Shown here: positions 1-7,986 of the stretch, piece by piece
Layout of the letters: every line of letters begins with the position of its first letter
How positions within the stretch are numbered: position 1 is the stretch's first letter
Assembly (NCBI GenBank): GCA_937916075.1
Contig: CALGHW010000023.1
Location: 1 to 13,446 of the forward strand
Reading direction: 5' to 3'
Origin: an uncultured Prevotella sp.
Lineage (GTDB): Bacteria > Bacteroidota > Bacteroidia > Bacteroidales > Bacteroidaceae
Length of the DNA stretch: 13,446 bases
Position numbers and translations under genes: made by a program
Notes under the pieces: generated by a model
The model's input: the letters and a program-made list of their open reading frames with translations, nothing else
Databases searched by the model: none
What the model was told of the DNA's origin: nothing

Positions 1-64
1 CCTTGGTGGCTGGCACCCGTCACCTTGGTGACTGACACCATTCACCTTGGTGACTGGCTCTAAG
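1..64. repeat. 22-bp tandem repeat, about 3 units, cut by the window edge
   Basis: The unit caccttggtgactg plus 8 variable bases recurs with a period of 22. Copies lie at 21-42 and 43-64, with an incomplete copy at 1-20 that lacks its first two bases. The first half of each unit is well conserved and contains the small inverted pair cacc/ggtg. The last bases diverge, most strongly in the third copy, which looks like the array end. A period of 22 is not a multiple of three, so a protein-repeat origin is unlikely. The array probably continues to the left of the window. Function is unknown. Confidence 0.6.
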
Positions 65-215
65 ATGGCCAGCAAAACAGGCTAAACAAGACGTTTCTTG
101 TTCATGATTCAGGCAGGATGTCATCAGGTAGCCTGTTCGTCACAGCCGCAAACTTTTTAGGGTGCGGTGATACACCGCCTCCACTACCCCTTTCTTCGCT
201 GTCACGACAAACCAT
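65..215. other. Non-coding spacer with two small hairpins
   Basis: I see no credible gene in this stretch. It holds a 7-bp stem with a 4-nt loop (aacaaga 85-91, tcttgtt 96-102) and a GC-rich 6-bp stem with a 3-nt loop (gcggtg 164-169, caccgc 173-178). Neither is followed by a clean T-run. They may be chance or parts of the 3' region of an unseen neighbour. Confidence 0.35.
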
Positions 216-274
216 AAAGAAGGGGCGGACTTGCGCCATGACCCTTGGGTCAAGCGCAAGTCCGCCCCTTCTTT
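216..274 (-). terminator. Long perfect hairpin after the secreted-protein gene
   Basis: The arms 216-236 and 254-274 are perfectly complementary over 21 bp. The intervening 17 nt contain a second 6-bp stem (tgaccc 239-244, gggtca 247-252), so the element can fold into one nearly continuous stem. It begins 14 nt after the stop codon at 289. The bases of the arms are aaagaagg and ccttcttt, so an A-tract/U-tract pair exists on both strands. The longest T-run (273-276, after ttc) is on the plus strand, so it may stop transcription from both sides. It is called a terminator from position and structure. The stem is longer than most intrinsic terminators. Confidence 0.65.
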
Positions 275-288
275 TTCTACCGTTTTGA

Positions 289-3200
289 TTACTTCAGCAC
301 CTTGCGGGTGGTGCCGTCGCTCAACTTCTGGATGGTCAAGCCATGGGCAGCATGGCCAAGCTTCTGTCCGGCCAGGTTGTAACGGCCAGTCACGGAAGCC
401 GATGAGCCTGCCACAGAGCCGACGGATGTCGTGCTGGACACGGTCACCTCGGCCGAATAATCAGACTCTCCCTCGGCATATACGGCAGTCACCTTGTAAG
501 TATAGGTACCACCCGGCACGACCTCGCTGTCGGTATAACCGTTGGTTGTCACCGGAACCTCTGTGAGCTTCTTGCCGTCACGATACACATGGTAGCCCTT
601 GAGCGTCAAACCGGCAGTGGCGCCGTCATAGCGGTTGTACTGCACATCGTCGACAAAGAGCATCACGCTGCGGCGCACGCAACGGATGGCGAAATAGCGG
701 GCTCCATCAGGCACGGTGAAGCTCACCTGCCGCCACCGCTCCGGCATGGAGAGATGGTCGCCCTCACTCAGCTTCTTGAAGCTGTCGTGATGGTTGTCGG
801 TATCCGAATACCACAGGCTGAGCCACTCCAAATCGTAGGTGGCGCTATGCGCCCAGAAGGAAATGGTCTGGCTCCGTCCGTCGAGACGGGGCGAGATGAG
901 CCAGTCGTCGTTCTCGGCCGGATAGTCGGCAGAAGGACATATCAGGTATTGTTTGCCAGAATGGGCCTCAAACACTTCGTCATAATTTTGTTCCACCCAG
1001 GTGCCCGACTGCTCGTTGTTGAACACCTGGAAGGCCATCGGCTCTCCCTCGTGCTCATAACGGAGCGGCACTCGGGGCGTGATGAGGGTAGTGGCCTTGT
1101 CGCCGTCGTAGACCGTCCAGTCGCCAATGCCGTCGATGATAAACGGTGTGTAGCTCTCAAAGTCATCCGTGACGCTGACCGGGTCACCAGCTTCCACGGC
1201 AGGCACAGACTGGGCAGCCGTCCACGACAGGCTCACCCCACCCTGCGGATTTTCCACACCGACCAGTCCGGTCACGACGGGCATATCGGGACGACGCACT
1301 GACGTGAACAGACTGTCGGAAGTATTGTTGGCCGATAGCTCGTCGGCGGCAAAGTCCACCTCGGCCGTCCAGACATGCGCCTCGGCCTGGGCATCGTCGA
1401 GCGTGGCCACGGCCTCATAGGCGAACGACTGCTTCCGGGCCGGCTCCACTGACACGCCCGGGAGCGTGGCCACGGTCTCGCCGTCACGGAGGATGCGCAC
1501 CGTATAGTCGCTCACAGCTTGTGCTCCGCGGTTATATACCGTGGCGGTGTAAGTGACGGTATCGCCCACGCCCACCCGCTTGTGGTCTACGGTGAAGTCG
1601 TCGAGCGCCAGGTCATTGGCATAGGCCGACTCGTCGACCGTGATGTTGTCTATATAGATGTTGCGCCAGGCCGACACTTCGGCATCAGCTGTGGCCAGGA
1701 GTCCGATACGCGTAAACTGGCCCTGCTGCCGGGGCAGGTGTACCTCACACTTGGTCCAGCCGTTGCTGTTGTCGTTGAGGAAGAAAGTGGCGTTCTCCAC
1801 GTCCTGCCACTCTCCGGCATCGTCAGACACCTGAATCTTCAAGTTGTCGTTCACCTCACCGTCATAGTCGGGGTCATACCACGGACTGCGGGCATAGTTG
1901 AACCAGAAGGTAAGCACGGGACTGCCCACGGTCGAGAGGTCGAGCAATGGTGATATGTAGCGCGACTGCGCGCCCTGGTCGGCCGTCTTGCTGTCGGCCC
2001 GGAGAATACCGCCGTCGTGGTCCTGCGACACGATTTCCTCATACTCGCCATCCTCGTCGTCGGGCATGAGCTGCCAGCCGAAGTCGCACACGTCGGCGTC
2101 GAGCGACCAGGGCGAGCTCACTGACTCATGGGCGAACGACTCATGATAAGGCAGCGGCAACGGGACGCCAGCCACAACCGAACCCGAAGTGGCTGTCTGA
2201 CCGACAATACTGTCGGCCACAGGCTCTACCTGATAGGACAACAAGGCTTGTCCGGAGTCTACCGGATTGTTGTCCACAAAGAATGTGTCGGCCACGGCTT
2301 CGCCCAACTTGGTCTGTCCGCGGTATACATAATACTTGAGTTTGGAGAAATCCACATATCCGCCGTTGGCCGAAGCCTGGGGAGCCTGCCAGGAGAGCGA
2401 CACGCCCCGCTCCGCATTAAGCCGGGCCTTGAGCGATGTGACGGGCTGGGGGGCGTCCAGTCCGATGAAATCGGTGATTTTGGCGGTTTCACCCTGACCG
2501 TCCTCATTGCGCGTCACGATTTTATAAGTATTGAAACCATGCCGCGGAGCCTCGTCGGTCCAGGTCAGGCTGTCAGCGGGAGCCACAGCGGTGAAAGTCT
2601 TGACAGCATCGGGGTCGTCATTCCGATATACATCGATGGACAGCGGCCGGGCGAGCGTCTCATCGGCAGCGGTAGTCTGAGGAGCCACAAACGACAGACT
2701 GGCGGTCATGCCACCCTTGTCACCGGGCGTAAGCCGCAGGTGGTCCACATGGGCGGGAACTCCCTTCACCGACACTTCGGTAATCTTCACGTCGTCAATG
2801 TCGATGCGGTGCATCTGAGCCTCACTGTATGCGTAGAAGCCCAAGCGGAAAGTGCCGCTGGCCTTGACATACAGCTTGACGGTCTTGACACCGGAGTCGG
2901 CTTTCTTCACATTGGGATAATCAGCCAAGACGGTGGTAAAGGAGGATGGGTCGGCAGAGGTACCGAGCGCCACGCGCAGATTTTCCGTGCGCGAGGCGAT
3001 ACCCAACCTGAACTCCAACTGATACACCTTGCTGCCATCGAGCTGGAAGGCGGGCGATATGAGCCAGTCGTCGCCGGGCAACCCGGTCTGATAATCGAGC
3101 ATATAAGAGGCTGCTCCATTGAGGTATTCCCACGTACGCCCGCCATTGTTGTCTACAATGGTCCACTTGCCGAAGTCGTCTTCGGTATTGAATGACTCGG

Positions 3201-3306
3201 AGAAAATGGTGTCGCCAGCGGTTGCCATTGCCGATACGGATGACAACACCGTAAGACCAGCGACAAACACAATTTTACGTCCAGTTTGTGATAAAAAGTT
3301 TTCCAT
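289..3306 (-). CDS. Secreted multidomain protein: jelly-roll (choice-of-anchor J), fibronectin III and CARDB-like domains
   Basis: This 1005-residue protein has an N-terminal signal sequence (hydrophobic core about residues 11-29, ending AMATA). Three jelly-roll modules of the choice-of-anchor J/cleaved-adhesin type lie at about 33-180, 385-557 and 712-890. Each has the typical ISP motif (DWLISP at 80 and 801, YISP at 450) and ends in a D-D/N-V/I strand (IDIDDVKI, IYIDNITV, LFVDDVQY). Fibronectin III-like domains occupy about 183-280, 285-375 and 675-955; the last is split by the third jelly roll. A CARDB-like domain lies at about 563-667. The final 30 residues (YNLAGQKL, then GLTIQKLSDG and RKVLK) resemble the short C-terminal tails of type IX secretion substrates in Prevotella and Bacteroides. 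The likely location is the cell surface or outside, with an adhesive or scaffold role; no catalytic domain was recognised. It has its own promoter-like element upstream and a hairpin terminator downstream. Exact function is unknown. Confidence 0.88.
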   Translation of the reverse strand: MENFLSQTGRKIVFVAGLTVLSSVSAMATAGDTIFSESFNTEDDFGKWTIVDNNGGRTWEYLNGAASYMLDYQTGLPGDDWLISPAFQLDGSKVYQLEFRLGIASRTENLRVALGTSADPSSFTTVLADYPNVKKADSGVKTVKLYVKASGTFRLGFYAYSEAQMHRIDIDDVKITEVSVKGVPAHVDHLRLTPGDKGGMTASLSFVAPQTTAADETLARPLSIDVYRNDDPDAVKTFTAVAPADSLTWTDEAPRHGFNTYKIVTRNEDGQGETAKITDFIGLDAPQPVTSLKARLNAERGVSLSWQAPQASANGGYVDFSKLKYYVYRGQTKLGEAVADTFFVDNNPVDSGQALLSYQVEPVADSIVGQTATSGSVVAGVPLPLPYHESFAHESVSSPWSLDADVCDFGWQLMPDDEDGEYEEIVSQDHDGGILRADSKTADQGAQSRYISPLLDLSTVGSPVLTFWFNYARSPWYDPDYDGEVNDNLKIQVSDDAGEWQDVENATFFLNDNSNGWTKCEVHLPRQQGQFTRIGLLATADAEVSAWRNIYIDNITVDESAYANDLALDDFTVDHKRVGVGDTVTYTATVYNRGAQAVSDYTVRILRDGETVATLPGVSVEPARKQSFAYEAVATLDDAQAEAHVWTAEVDFAADELSANNTSDSLFTSVRRPDMPVVTGLVGVENPQGGVSLSWTAAQSVPAVEAGDPVSVTDDFESYTPFIIDGIGDWTVYDGDKATTLITPRVPLRYEHEGEPMAFQVFNNEQSGTWVEQNYDEVFEAHSGKQYLICPSADYPAENDDWLISPRLDGRSQTISFWAHSATYDLEWLSLWYSDTDNHHDSFKKLSEGDHLSMPERWRQVSFTVPDGARYFAIRCVRRSVMLFVDDVQYNRYDGATAGLTLKGYHVYRDGKKLTEVPVTTNGYTDSEVVPGGTYTYKVTAVYAEGESDYSAEVTVSSTTSVGSVAGSSASVTGRYNLAGQKLGHAAHGLTIQKLSDGTTRKVLK

Positions 3307-3334
3307 ACGCTACTTTGTGTTAGTGAAACTGCTG

Positions 3335-3342
3335 CAAAAGTA
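3335..3342 (-). promoter_or_regulatory. Bacteroidota -7 promoter element for the secreted-protein gene
   Basis: Read on the minus strand this is TACTTTTG followed by C, a full match to the Bacteroidota -7 consensus TAnnTTTG. It lies 28 nt before the ATG at 3306, so the transcript leader would be about 20-25 nt. A matching TTTG at -33 is not evident. It sits in the 79-nt gap after the TPR regulator gene, where a new transcription unit is plausible. Confidence 0.6.
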
Positions 3343-3385
3343 GCAATAATTCAGATTTGAATATACTTTTAGAGGTACGGCAATA

Positions 3386-5068
3386 CTACGGCAAATGTGT
3401 GTCAGGACCATTTTCACCCATTTCATCGGCCGAAAACTGGCTGAGGAAGGTATGGAGATTGGATTCCGGAGGCAAGCCCAACTTTTTGCGCAACCTGTTG
3501 CGCGAAGACTCCACACTGCGCACCTCCTTAAAAGTCAGGGCGGCAATCTCCTTGGTGGTCATGCCCAGATAGAGATAGGCGCAAAGACGCAGGTCTGTCT
3601 TGCTGAGCGGATAACGCTGCGAGAGACGCATCAGGAATCCGGGGTGCACCTCGTCAAAATACACTTTGAAGTCGTCGCCCAAGGGTTTGTCATTGAAGTG
3701 GCGGAGACTCCTGGCCAGCTCGCCAAGTTGCTCGCAGGTCTCGGCAGGCAGGTTATCTGTCTTTTCACGCAGGTCAAGCAAGGCCTTCGCTATCCGCTGG
3801 TGAAACTCGTTGACCGAGGCCATGTCGATAGTATAAGACGTGAGTTGCCGGTTTTTATGGTCAATCTCAAGAGACAGTTCCTGCTGCTTTCGCCGGTGCT
3901 CCTGTTGTTCGTAATACAGGAGTTGTTTCTGCTGCTCGTTGATTTGCCTGCTTTTCTCTTTGTCTATCCGCATCCGGCGCAGCAGCAAGATGACCAGCAC
4001 GGCCAGTATCAAGAGGAAAGCCGCCACGCAGTATACCATGACGGTACGATGACTCACCTTCATCCGGTAGAGGTTTACCGTCTGCCTCAGGTTGTCATTG
4101 TGCTGTTTCAGCCGGTCGGCGTCATAGGCCACCAGGAGCTGCTGAAGCTGAGAGTCGTTCGAAGTGCGCTGAAGGGAGTCGTTGATAGCCTGGTAACGAA
4201 TGATGTCGCGCAGGGCCCCCAAAGAGTCGCCCAACGTGAAATGCACATCGGCCAACTGCTCGTAAGAATTGGCCTGAACAGGCAACGGCAACTGACGAAT
4301 GGCCGCATAGACCGACGGCAACATCCGGACTACCTCGCCCCGCTTGCCCAGCCGCGACTTGACCAGGGTCATGTTGAGTGAGGTCTGGATGGTGCGTGGC
4401 TCAAGCGTATGGCCCCGCTGAAGAAGCAAGGCGCGGTATAGTTCCCGCTCGGCCTGTGCGTAAAGCCCTTGCCGGCAAAACACCTCAGCCCGGTTGGTCA
4501 ATATGAGCGACCGCCCTACCCTGTCGGAAGAAGCGGTGTAAGCCAACGCACGGTTCATATAACTGAGCGCACGCCCATACTGCGCCCGCTCGTAACACAC
4601 CAAGCCATAATTGTTGTAATTGTTGCGGATGGCCACCGAGTCATGGAGAGACAGGTTGATGGAGAGTGACATCTGAAGCAAATCCTCGGCCTGACTATAC
4701 TCATGGTTGGCGTAATAGATGCCAAACACATTATTATACAGAGAAGCCAAACGCTTGCGCTCGCCCGTGGCTTTGGCGATGGTGATGGCCTGGCGGAAAA
4801 AAGACAACGCCTGGTGACGGTTGCCTATCTGCTGGTAGTTGGCGGCATTCTGATAAAGAGCCCGGAGCAGCAACAAGGAGTCTGCGTGACGGGCACCATG
4901 GGTGGGAAAATTCTCTATCACCCTGTTGAGCACCAACAGCGAGGAGGCCGTCTCGCCCCGGGCGGACAAAGCCTCACCCCGCGCCACCTCGCTGGACGAT
5001 ACATTCTGTGCCGACCGCAAACAGACAGCCGGCAAGAGAAGCAGCAAGCAAGTGAACAGATTACGCAT
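3386..5068 (-). CDS. Membrane-anchored TPR regulator with C-terminal LuxR-type helix-turn-helix
   Basis: This 560-residue protein begins with a signal sequence (residues 1-20, a run of leucines). A region rich in helical TPR-like repeats follows (about 28-325; for example the segments around Y112-A132, N150-A176 and N192-A213). One transmembrane helix spans about 342-364 and is followed by arginines. A charged, glutamine-rich coiled coil covers about 366-410. The C-terminal helix-turn-helix lies at about 486-545, with the motifs TDLRLCAYL, TTKEIA, RSVESSRNRLRKKLGL and NLHTFL. Such proteins are known in Bacteroidota as TPR-containing transcriptional regulators. The order implies a periplasmic sensor and a cytoplasmic DNA-binding tail. 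No kinase or receiver domain is present. I chose the ATG at 5068; a TTG two codons upstream is less likely. The gene begins 17 nt after rnhB. The downstream secreted-protein gene is a candidate target, which is inference. Confidence 0.85.
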   Translation of the reverse strand: MRNLFTCLLLLLPAVCLRSAQNVSSSEVARGEALSARGETASSLLVLNRVIENFPTHGARHADSLLLLRALYQNAANYQQIGNRHQALSFFRQAITIAKATGERKRLASLYNNVFGIYYANHEYSQAEDLLQMSLSINLSLHDSVAIRNNYNNYGLVCYERAQYGRALSYMNRALAYTASSDRVGRSLILTNRAEVFCRQGLYAQAERELYRALLLQRGHTLEPRTIQTSLNMTLVKSRLGKRGEVVRMLPSVYAAIRQLPLPVQANSYEQLADVHFTLGDSLGALRDIIRYQAINDSLQRTSNDSQLQQLLVAYDADRLKQHNDNLRQTVNLYRMKVSHRTVMVYCVAAFLLILAVLVILLLRRMRIDKEKSRQINEQQKQLLYYEQQEHRRKQQELSLEIDHKNRQLTSYTIDMASVNEFHQRIAKALLDLREKTDNLPAETCEQLGELARSLRHFNDKPLGDDFKVYFDEVHPGFLMRLSQRYPLSKTDLRLCAYLYLGMTTKEIAALTFKEVRSVESSRNRLRKKLGLPPESNLHTFLSQFSADEMGENGPDTHLP

Positions 5069-5085
5069 CGCCAACCGAGCCGTGA

Positions 5086-5688
5086 TTAAAAGTCGAAACT
5101 GAGCTGGCCGTCGCCTATCAGATTAAACGACTTCCGGTGATAAGGGGTGACGCCATACTGCCGGATGGCCTCCCGGTGCTTCTTGGTGGGATAGCCCTTG
5201 TTGCCTTTCCAGTCATATTGGGGATATTCCTCGGCCAGTCTCATCATATAGTCATCACGGTAGGTCTTGGCCAGGATGCTGGCCGCGGCGATGGCAAGAT
5301 ACTTCCCGTCGCCCTTCACAATCGTGGTATATGGAAGGTCACGGTATGGCTTGAAGCGGTTGCCATCGACAATGACAGCCTCAGGCCGTAGCTGGAGCTG
5401 GTCGAGTGCGCGGTGCATGGCCAGGATGCTGGCGTTGAGGATGTTGATGCGGTCTATCTCCTCGGGCGTGACAATGCCTACGGCCCAAGCCACGGCATCA
5501 CGCTGGACAACTTCACGGAGCTGGTTGCGCCGACGCTCGGTAAGCTTCTTCGAGTCATTGAGCTCGTCGTTGTGATAATCCGGCGGCAGGATGACTGCCC
5601 CGGCAAACACACTGCCGGCCAGACAGCCTCGTCCGGCCTCGTCGCATCCGGCCTCGACGAGACCTTCATAATAATGGGATAACAACAT
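5086..5688 (-). CDS. rnhB: Ribonuclease HII
   Basis: RNase HII cuts the RNA strand of RNA-DNA hybrids and removes single ribonucleotides misincorporated in DNA; it acts in the cytoplasm and needs Mg or Mn. The 200-residue length is normal for the family. The signature DEAGRG (D16, E17) is present, as are the other two acidic metal ligands in VIVDGN (D108) and AKTYRD (D145). The family motifs NDSKKLT (44-50), ASILAKTYRD (136-145), GYPTKKH (165-171) and HRKSF (184-188) are intact, so it should be active. The extreme C-terminus is GQLSFDF, which resembles a sliding-clamp-binding peptide. The gene starts 27 nt after sufS with an unusually good Shine-Dalgarno sequence, and the TPR regulator gene follows 17 nt after its stop. 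Confidence 0.96.
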   Translation of the reverse strand: MLLSHYYEGLVEAGCDEAGRGCLAGSVFAGAVILPPDYHNDELNDSKKLTERRRNQLREVVQRDAVAWAVGIVTPEEIDRINILNASILAMHRALDQLQLRPEAVIVDGNRFKPYRDLPYTTIVKGDGKYLAIAAASILAKTYRDDYMMRLAEEYPQYDWKGNKGYPTKKHREAIRQYGVTPYHRKSFNLIGDGQLSFDF

Positions 5689-5695
5689 ACGCTTT

Positions 5696-5700
5696 CTCCT
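5696..5700 (-). promoter_or_regulatory. Strong Shine-Dalgarno site of rnhB
   Basis: On the minus strand AGGAG lies 7 nt before the ATG at 5688, an ideal spacing. The other starts in this window have A-rich or unremarkable upstream sequences instead, as is common in Bacteroidota. The site supports the chosen rnhB start and suggests translation independent of sufS. Confidence 0.6.
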
Positions 5701-5715
5701 GTTTAGATTGAGCCA

Positions 5716-6930
5716 TCAAAACATCTGACTTACCCGACGTATGCCTGCCACGAGTGTGTCGATCTCATCCTTGGTGTTATACAGGGCGAACGACGCGCGG
5801 ACGGTGCCTTGGATGCCGAGACGTATCATCAGCGGCTGGGCGCAGTGGTGACCGGTGCGCACGGCGATGCCGAGGCGGTCGAGCAGGGTTCCCATGTCGA
5901 GATGGTGGATGTCGCCCACCAAGAAGGACACCACGGCATCCTTGTGGGCAGCCTCACCGAAAAGACGCATACCGTCGATGGTCTTCATCTGCTCCATGCA
6001 GTAACGGGTAAGTTCCTGTTCATGGGCCGATATATTGTCCATGCCCAATGACTCCATATACTCGATGGCCTTGGCCAGTCCATGGGTAGCCACATAGTCG
6101 GGAGTGCCGGCCTCAAACTTGAAAGGCAACTTCGAGAAGACGGTTTTCTCAAAGCTCACACTCTCTATCATCTCGCCACCGCCCTGATAAGGAGGCAACC
6201 GGTCGAGCCAATCCTCCTTGCCATAAAGCACTCCGATGCCGGTGGGACCATACATCTTGTGGCCGCTGAAGACAAAGAAGTCGCAGTCCAAATCCTGCAC
6301 ATCCACCTTGAAATGGGGCGTGCTCTGGGCACCGTCCACCAGGATGGGCAGTCCGTGGGCATGGGCAATGCGGGCTATCTCCTTGACAGGGTTGACCGTG
6401 CCGAGCACATTGCTCACCTGGGCCACACTGATTATCTTGGTACGCTCGTTGATAAGCTGCTCCAGCTCGTCCACCTTCAGGTTGCCCTCATCGTCCATGG
6501 GTATCACCCGGATGGCGATTCCCCGCTTGGCGGCCTGCAACTGCCAGGGCACGATGTTGGAGTGGTGCTCCATGACCGAGACGATAACCTCGTCGCCCTC
6601 TTTCATAAAGGCGTCACAGAAAGAAGACACCACGAGATTGATGCTCTCCGTGGTGCCACGGGTGAAGACAATCTCATCGGTAGACCGGGCGTTGACAAAC
6701 CGCCGCACAGTCTCGCGGGCGGCCTCATGCAAGTCGGTGGCCTGCTGGGAGAGGTAATGCACACCGCGGTGCACGTTGGCATTGACATTAAGATACTCAT
6801 CGCGCATGGCATCAAGCACACAGAGCGGTTTCTGCGTGGTAGCGGCGTTGTCGAGATATACGAGCGGACGGTCATAGACCGTGCGGCTCAGGATGGGGAA
6901 GTCCTTGCGGACCTGGTTGATATCGTACAT
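5716..6930 (-). CDS. sufS: Cysteine desulfurase SufS
   Basis: SufS is a PLP enzyme that takes sulfur from L-cysteine, giving alanine and an enzyme persulfide for Fe-S cluster assembly. The 404-residue protein matches the usual length. Visible motifs are YLDNAATT (25-32), the ring-stacking histidine in EHHSN (121-125), VDGAQ with the PLP-binding aspartate D199, the PLP lysine K225 in SGHKMYGP, and the persulfide cysteine C363 in RTGHHCAQP, which marks a group II (SufS-type) enzyme. Such enzymes normally need a sulfur acceptor (SufE or SufU); none is encoded in this window. The gene starts 8 nt after the phosphoesterase stop, so it is very likely cotranscribed with it, and it is separated from sufBCD by two envelope genes. 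Confidence 0.96.
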   Translation of the reverse strand: MYDINQVRKDFPILSRTVYDRPLVYLDNAATTQKPLCVLDAMRDEYLNVNANVHRGVHYLSQQATDLHEAARETVRRFVNARSTDEIVFTRGTTESINLVVSSFCDAFMKEGDEVIVSVMEHHSNIVPWQLQAAKRGIAIRVIPMDDEGNLKVDELEQLINERTKIISVAQVSNVLGTVNPVKEIARIAHAHGLPILVDGAQSTPHFKVDVQDLDCDFFVFSGHKMYGPTGIGVLYGKEDWLDRLPPYQGGGEMIESVSFEKTVFSKLPFKFEAGTPDYVATHGLAKAIEYMESLGMDNISAHEQELTRYCMEQMKTIDGMRLFGEAAHKDAVVSFLVGDIHHLDMGTLLDRLGIAVRTGHHCAQPLMIRLGIQGTVRASFALYNTKDEIDTLVAGIRRVSQMF

Positions 6931-6938
6931 AACTCTTA

Positions 6939-7985
6939 CTATTTTTTCACATAGCTCATGTGTACCCTCTCCACGTCTACCGTGCCATCCTTCTTGCAGG
7001 TGACACGCACCAGATAGTCGCCCGGATCAGGACTGTTGCGCTCGCTCATCGACTCTAAGGTGAGATAGCGCACACCGCCCATTGTACGGTCATCCCAGCA
7101 GTGTACATGTCCGCAGAACATGATGGTGGTGTTCCATTCGGAGAGCTTGTTGAGCAAGAAATAAAGTTCCTCCCGGGGGAAGGTGGAAGAGAACTGCGTG
7201 GTACTCGGACGGAACAGATTGGTATGGGTGAACACAAAGGTGTGACGGATATTCTTGTCGGAATTCATCATACCCTCCTCTATCAGACTGATTTGCTTCT
7301 TGCCTAAAGTGCCGTTGGCCGAATCGAGGAAGATAAAGTGGTCATACTGGTCGGTGCCCTTTATCTTGACATCAAACTCATAAAATGAGGAGTGGAATAT
7401 CGAGGTAAACAAGGCCCAGCCATTGTGGGTAATGTCGTGGTTGCCCACAACCGGGAAAAACGGATACTGGATTTCTTCAGGACTCGTGTACTGATTGTTT
7501 TTTGCTTCCTCATTGCCCTCCATCGCCTTCTTCAAGCCATGGTCATAACGCTTGTCATACATATAACTGCGGGGGACTCCTTTCACCGTATCTGTAGTGG
7601 TCGTGAAATATTTATCGAGATATTCCAAGAACCCGTCGTTCAGCACTTTATACAGGTTCATGTAATACTCTGCCTTAGTGTCGGCAATGTCACCTAAATG
7701 GGCATAGAGCAGGTCGCCGTGTTGCAGACCGATATTGAGCATCTCGGCCATACGGCCTGTATCGGTAGCCACATGACTGTCGCTACCCACCAAGAATGAA
7801 TACTCCCCATCGGGGGCAATGATATGGATAGTGTCTTCCATATACTTCTTGTAATAAGAATACGACATCTCCACACGGTCGTCCACACCCGTGCCTCCAA
7901 TGAACACACCCGTGGGACTCACCTTGTCACAACCTGTAAGAAGGCACAACAATCCGACGGCCAAAAACATACTTATCTTTCTCAT
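6939..7985 (-). CDS. Calcineurin-like metallophosphoesterase lipoprotein
   Basis: This 348-residue protein carries a lipoprotein signal: a hydrophobic stretch ending LLTGC, with C19 as the lipidated cysteine, so it should be attached to a membrane facing the periplasm or the surface. The metal-binding motifs of the calcineurin-like phosphoesterase fold appear in order: D-x-H in GSDSHVA (D69, H71), GDIAD (D99), GNHD (181-184), the histidine in FTHTN (H254) and GHVH (292-295). All expected ligands are present, so a working di-metal phosphatase or phosphodiesterase is likely. The substrate cannot be told from the sequence. It starts 1 nt after the stop of the beta-barrel gene, suggesting translational coupling, and sufS follows 8 nt downstream. 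Its link to Fe-S assembly is unclear. Confidence 0.9.
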   Translation of the reverse strand: MRKISMFLAVGLLCLLTGCDKVSPTGVFIGGTGVDDRVEMSYSYYKKYMEDTIHIIAPDGEYSFLVGSDSHVATDTGRMAEMLNIGLQHGDLLYAHLGDIADTKAEYYMNLYKVLNDGFLEYLDKYFTTTTDTVKGVPRSYMYDKRYDHGLKKAMEGNEEAKNNQYTSPEEIQYPFFPVVGNHDITHNGWALFTSIFHSSFYEFDVKIKGTDQYDHFIFLDSANGTLGKKQISLIEEGMMNSDKNIRHTFVFTHTNLFRPSTTQFSSTFPREELYFLLNKLSEWNTTIMFCGHVHCWDDRTMGGVRYLTLESMSERNSPDPGDYLVRVTCKKDGTVDVERVHMSYVKK

Positions 7986-7986
7986 C

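Noticed and set aside
1..63. End of a plus-strand gene (open frame of 20 codons to TAA)
   Set aside because: It lies in a tandem repeat whose period is not a multiple of three and has no recognisable protein sequence; too little to support.
1..64. CRISPR array
   Set aside because: The units are directly adjacent with a 22-bp period and have no spacers of usual length; no cas gene is present.
2128..3195. Open frame of 355 codons on the plus strand inside the secreted-protein gene
   Set aside because: It is antisense to a protein with clear domains and has no recognisable domain or start context of its own.
3395..4381. Open frame of 328 codons on the plus strand inside the TPR regulator gene
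   Set aside because: It is an antisense shadow of a well-supported gene, with no family features.
6082..6954. Open frame of 290 codons on the plus strand inside sufS
   Set aside because: It is antisense to a fully conserved enzyme; the sequence is low in plausible motifs.
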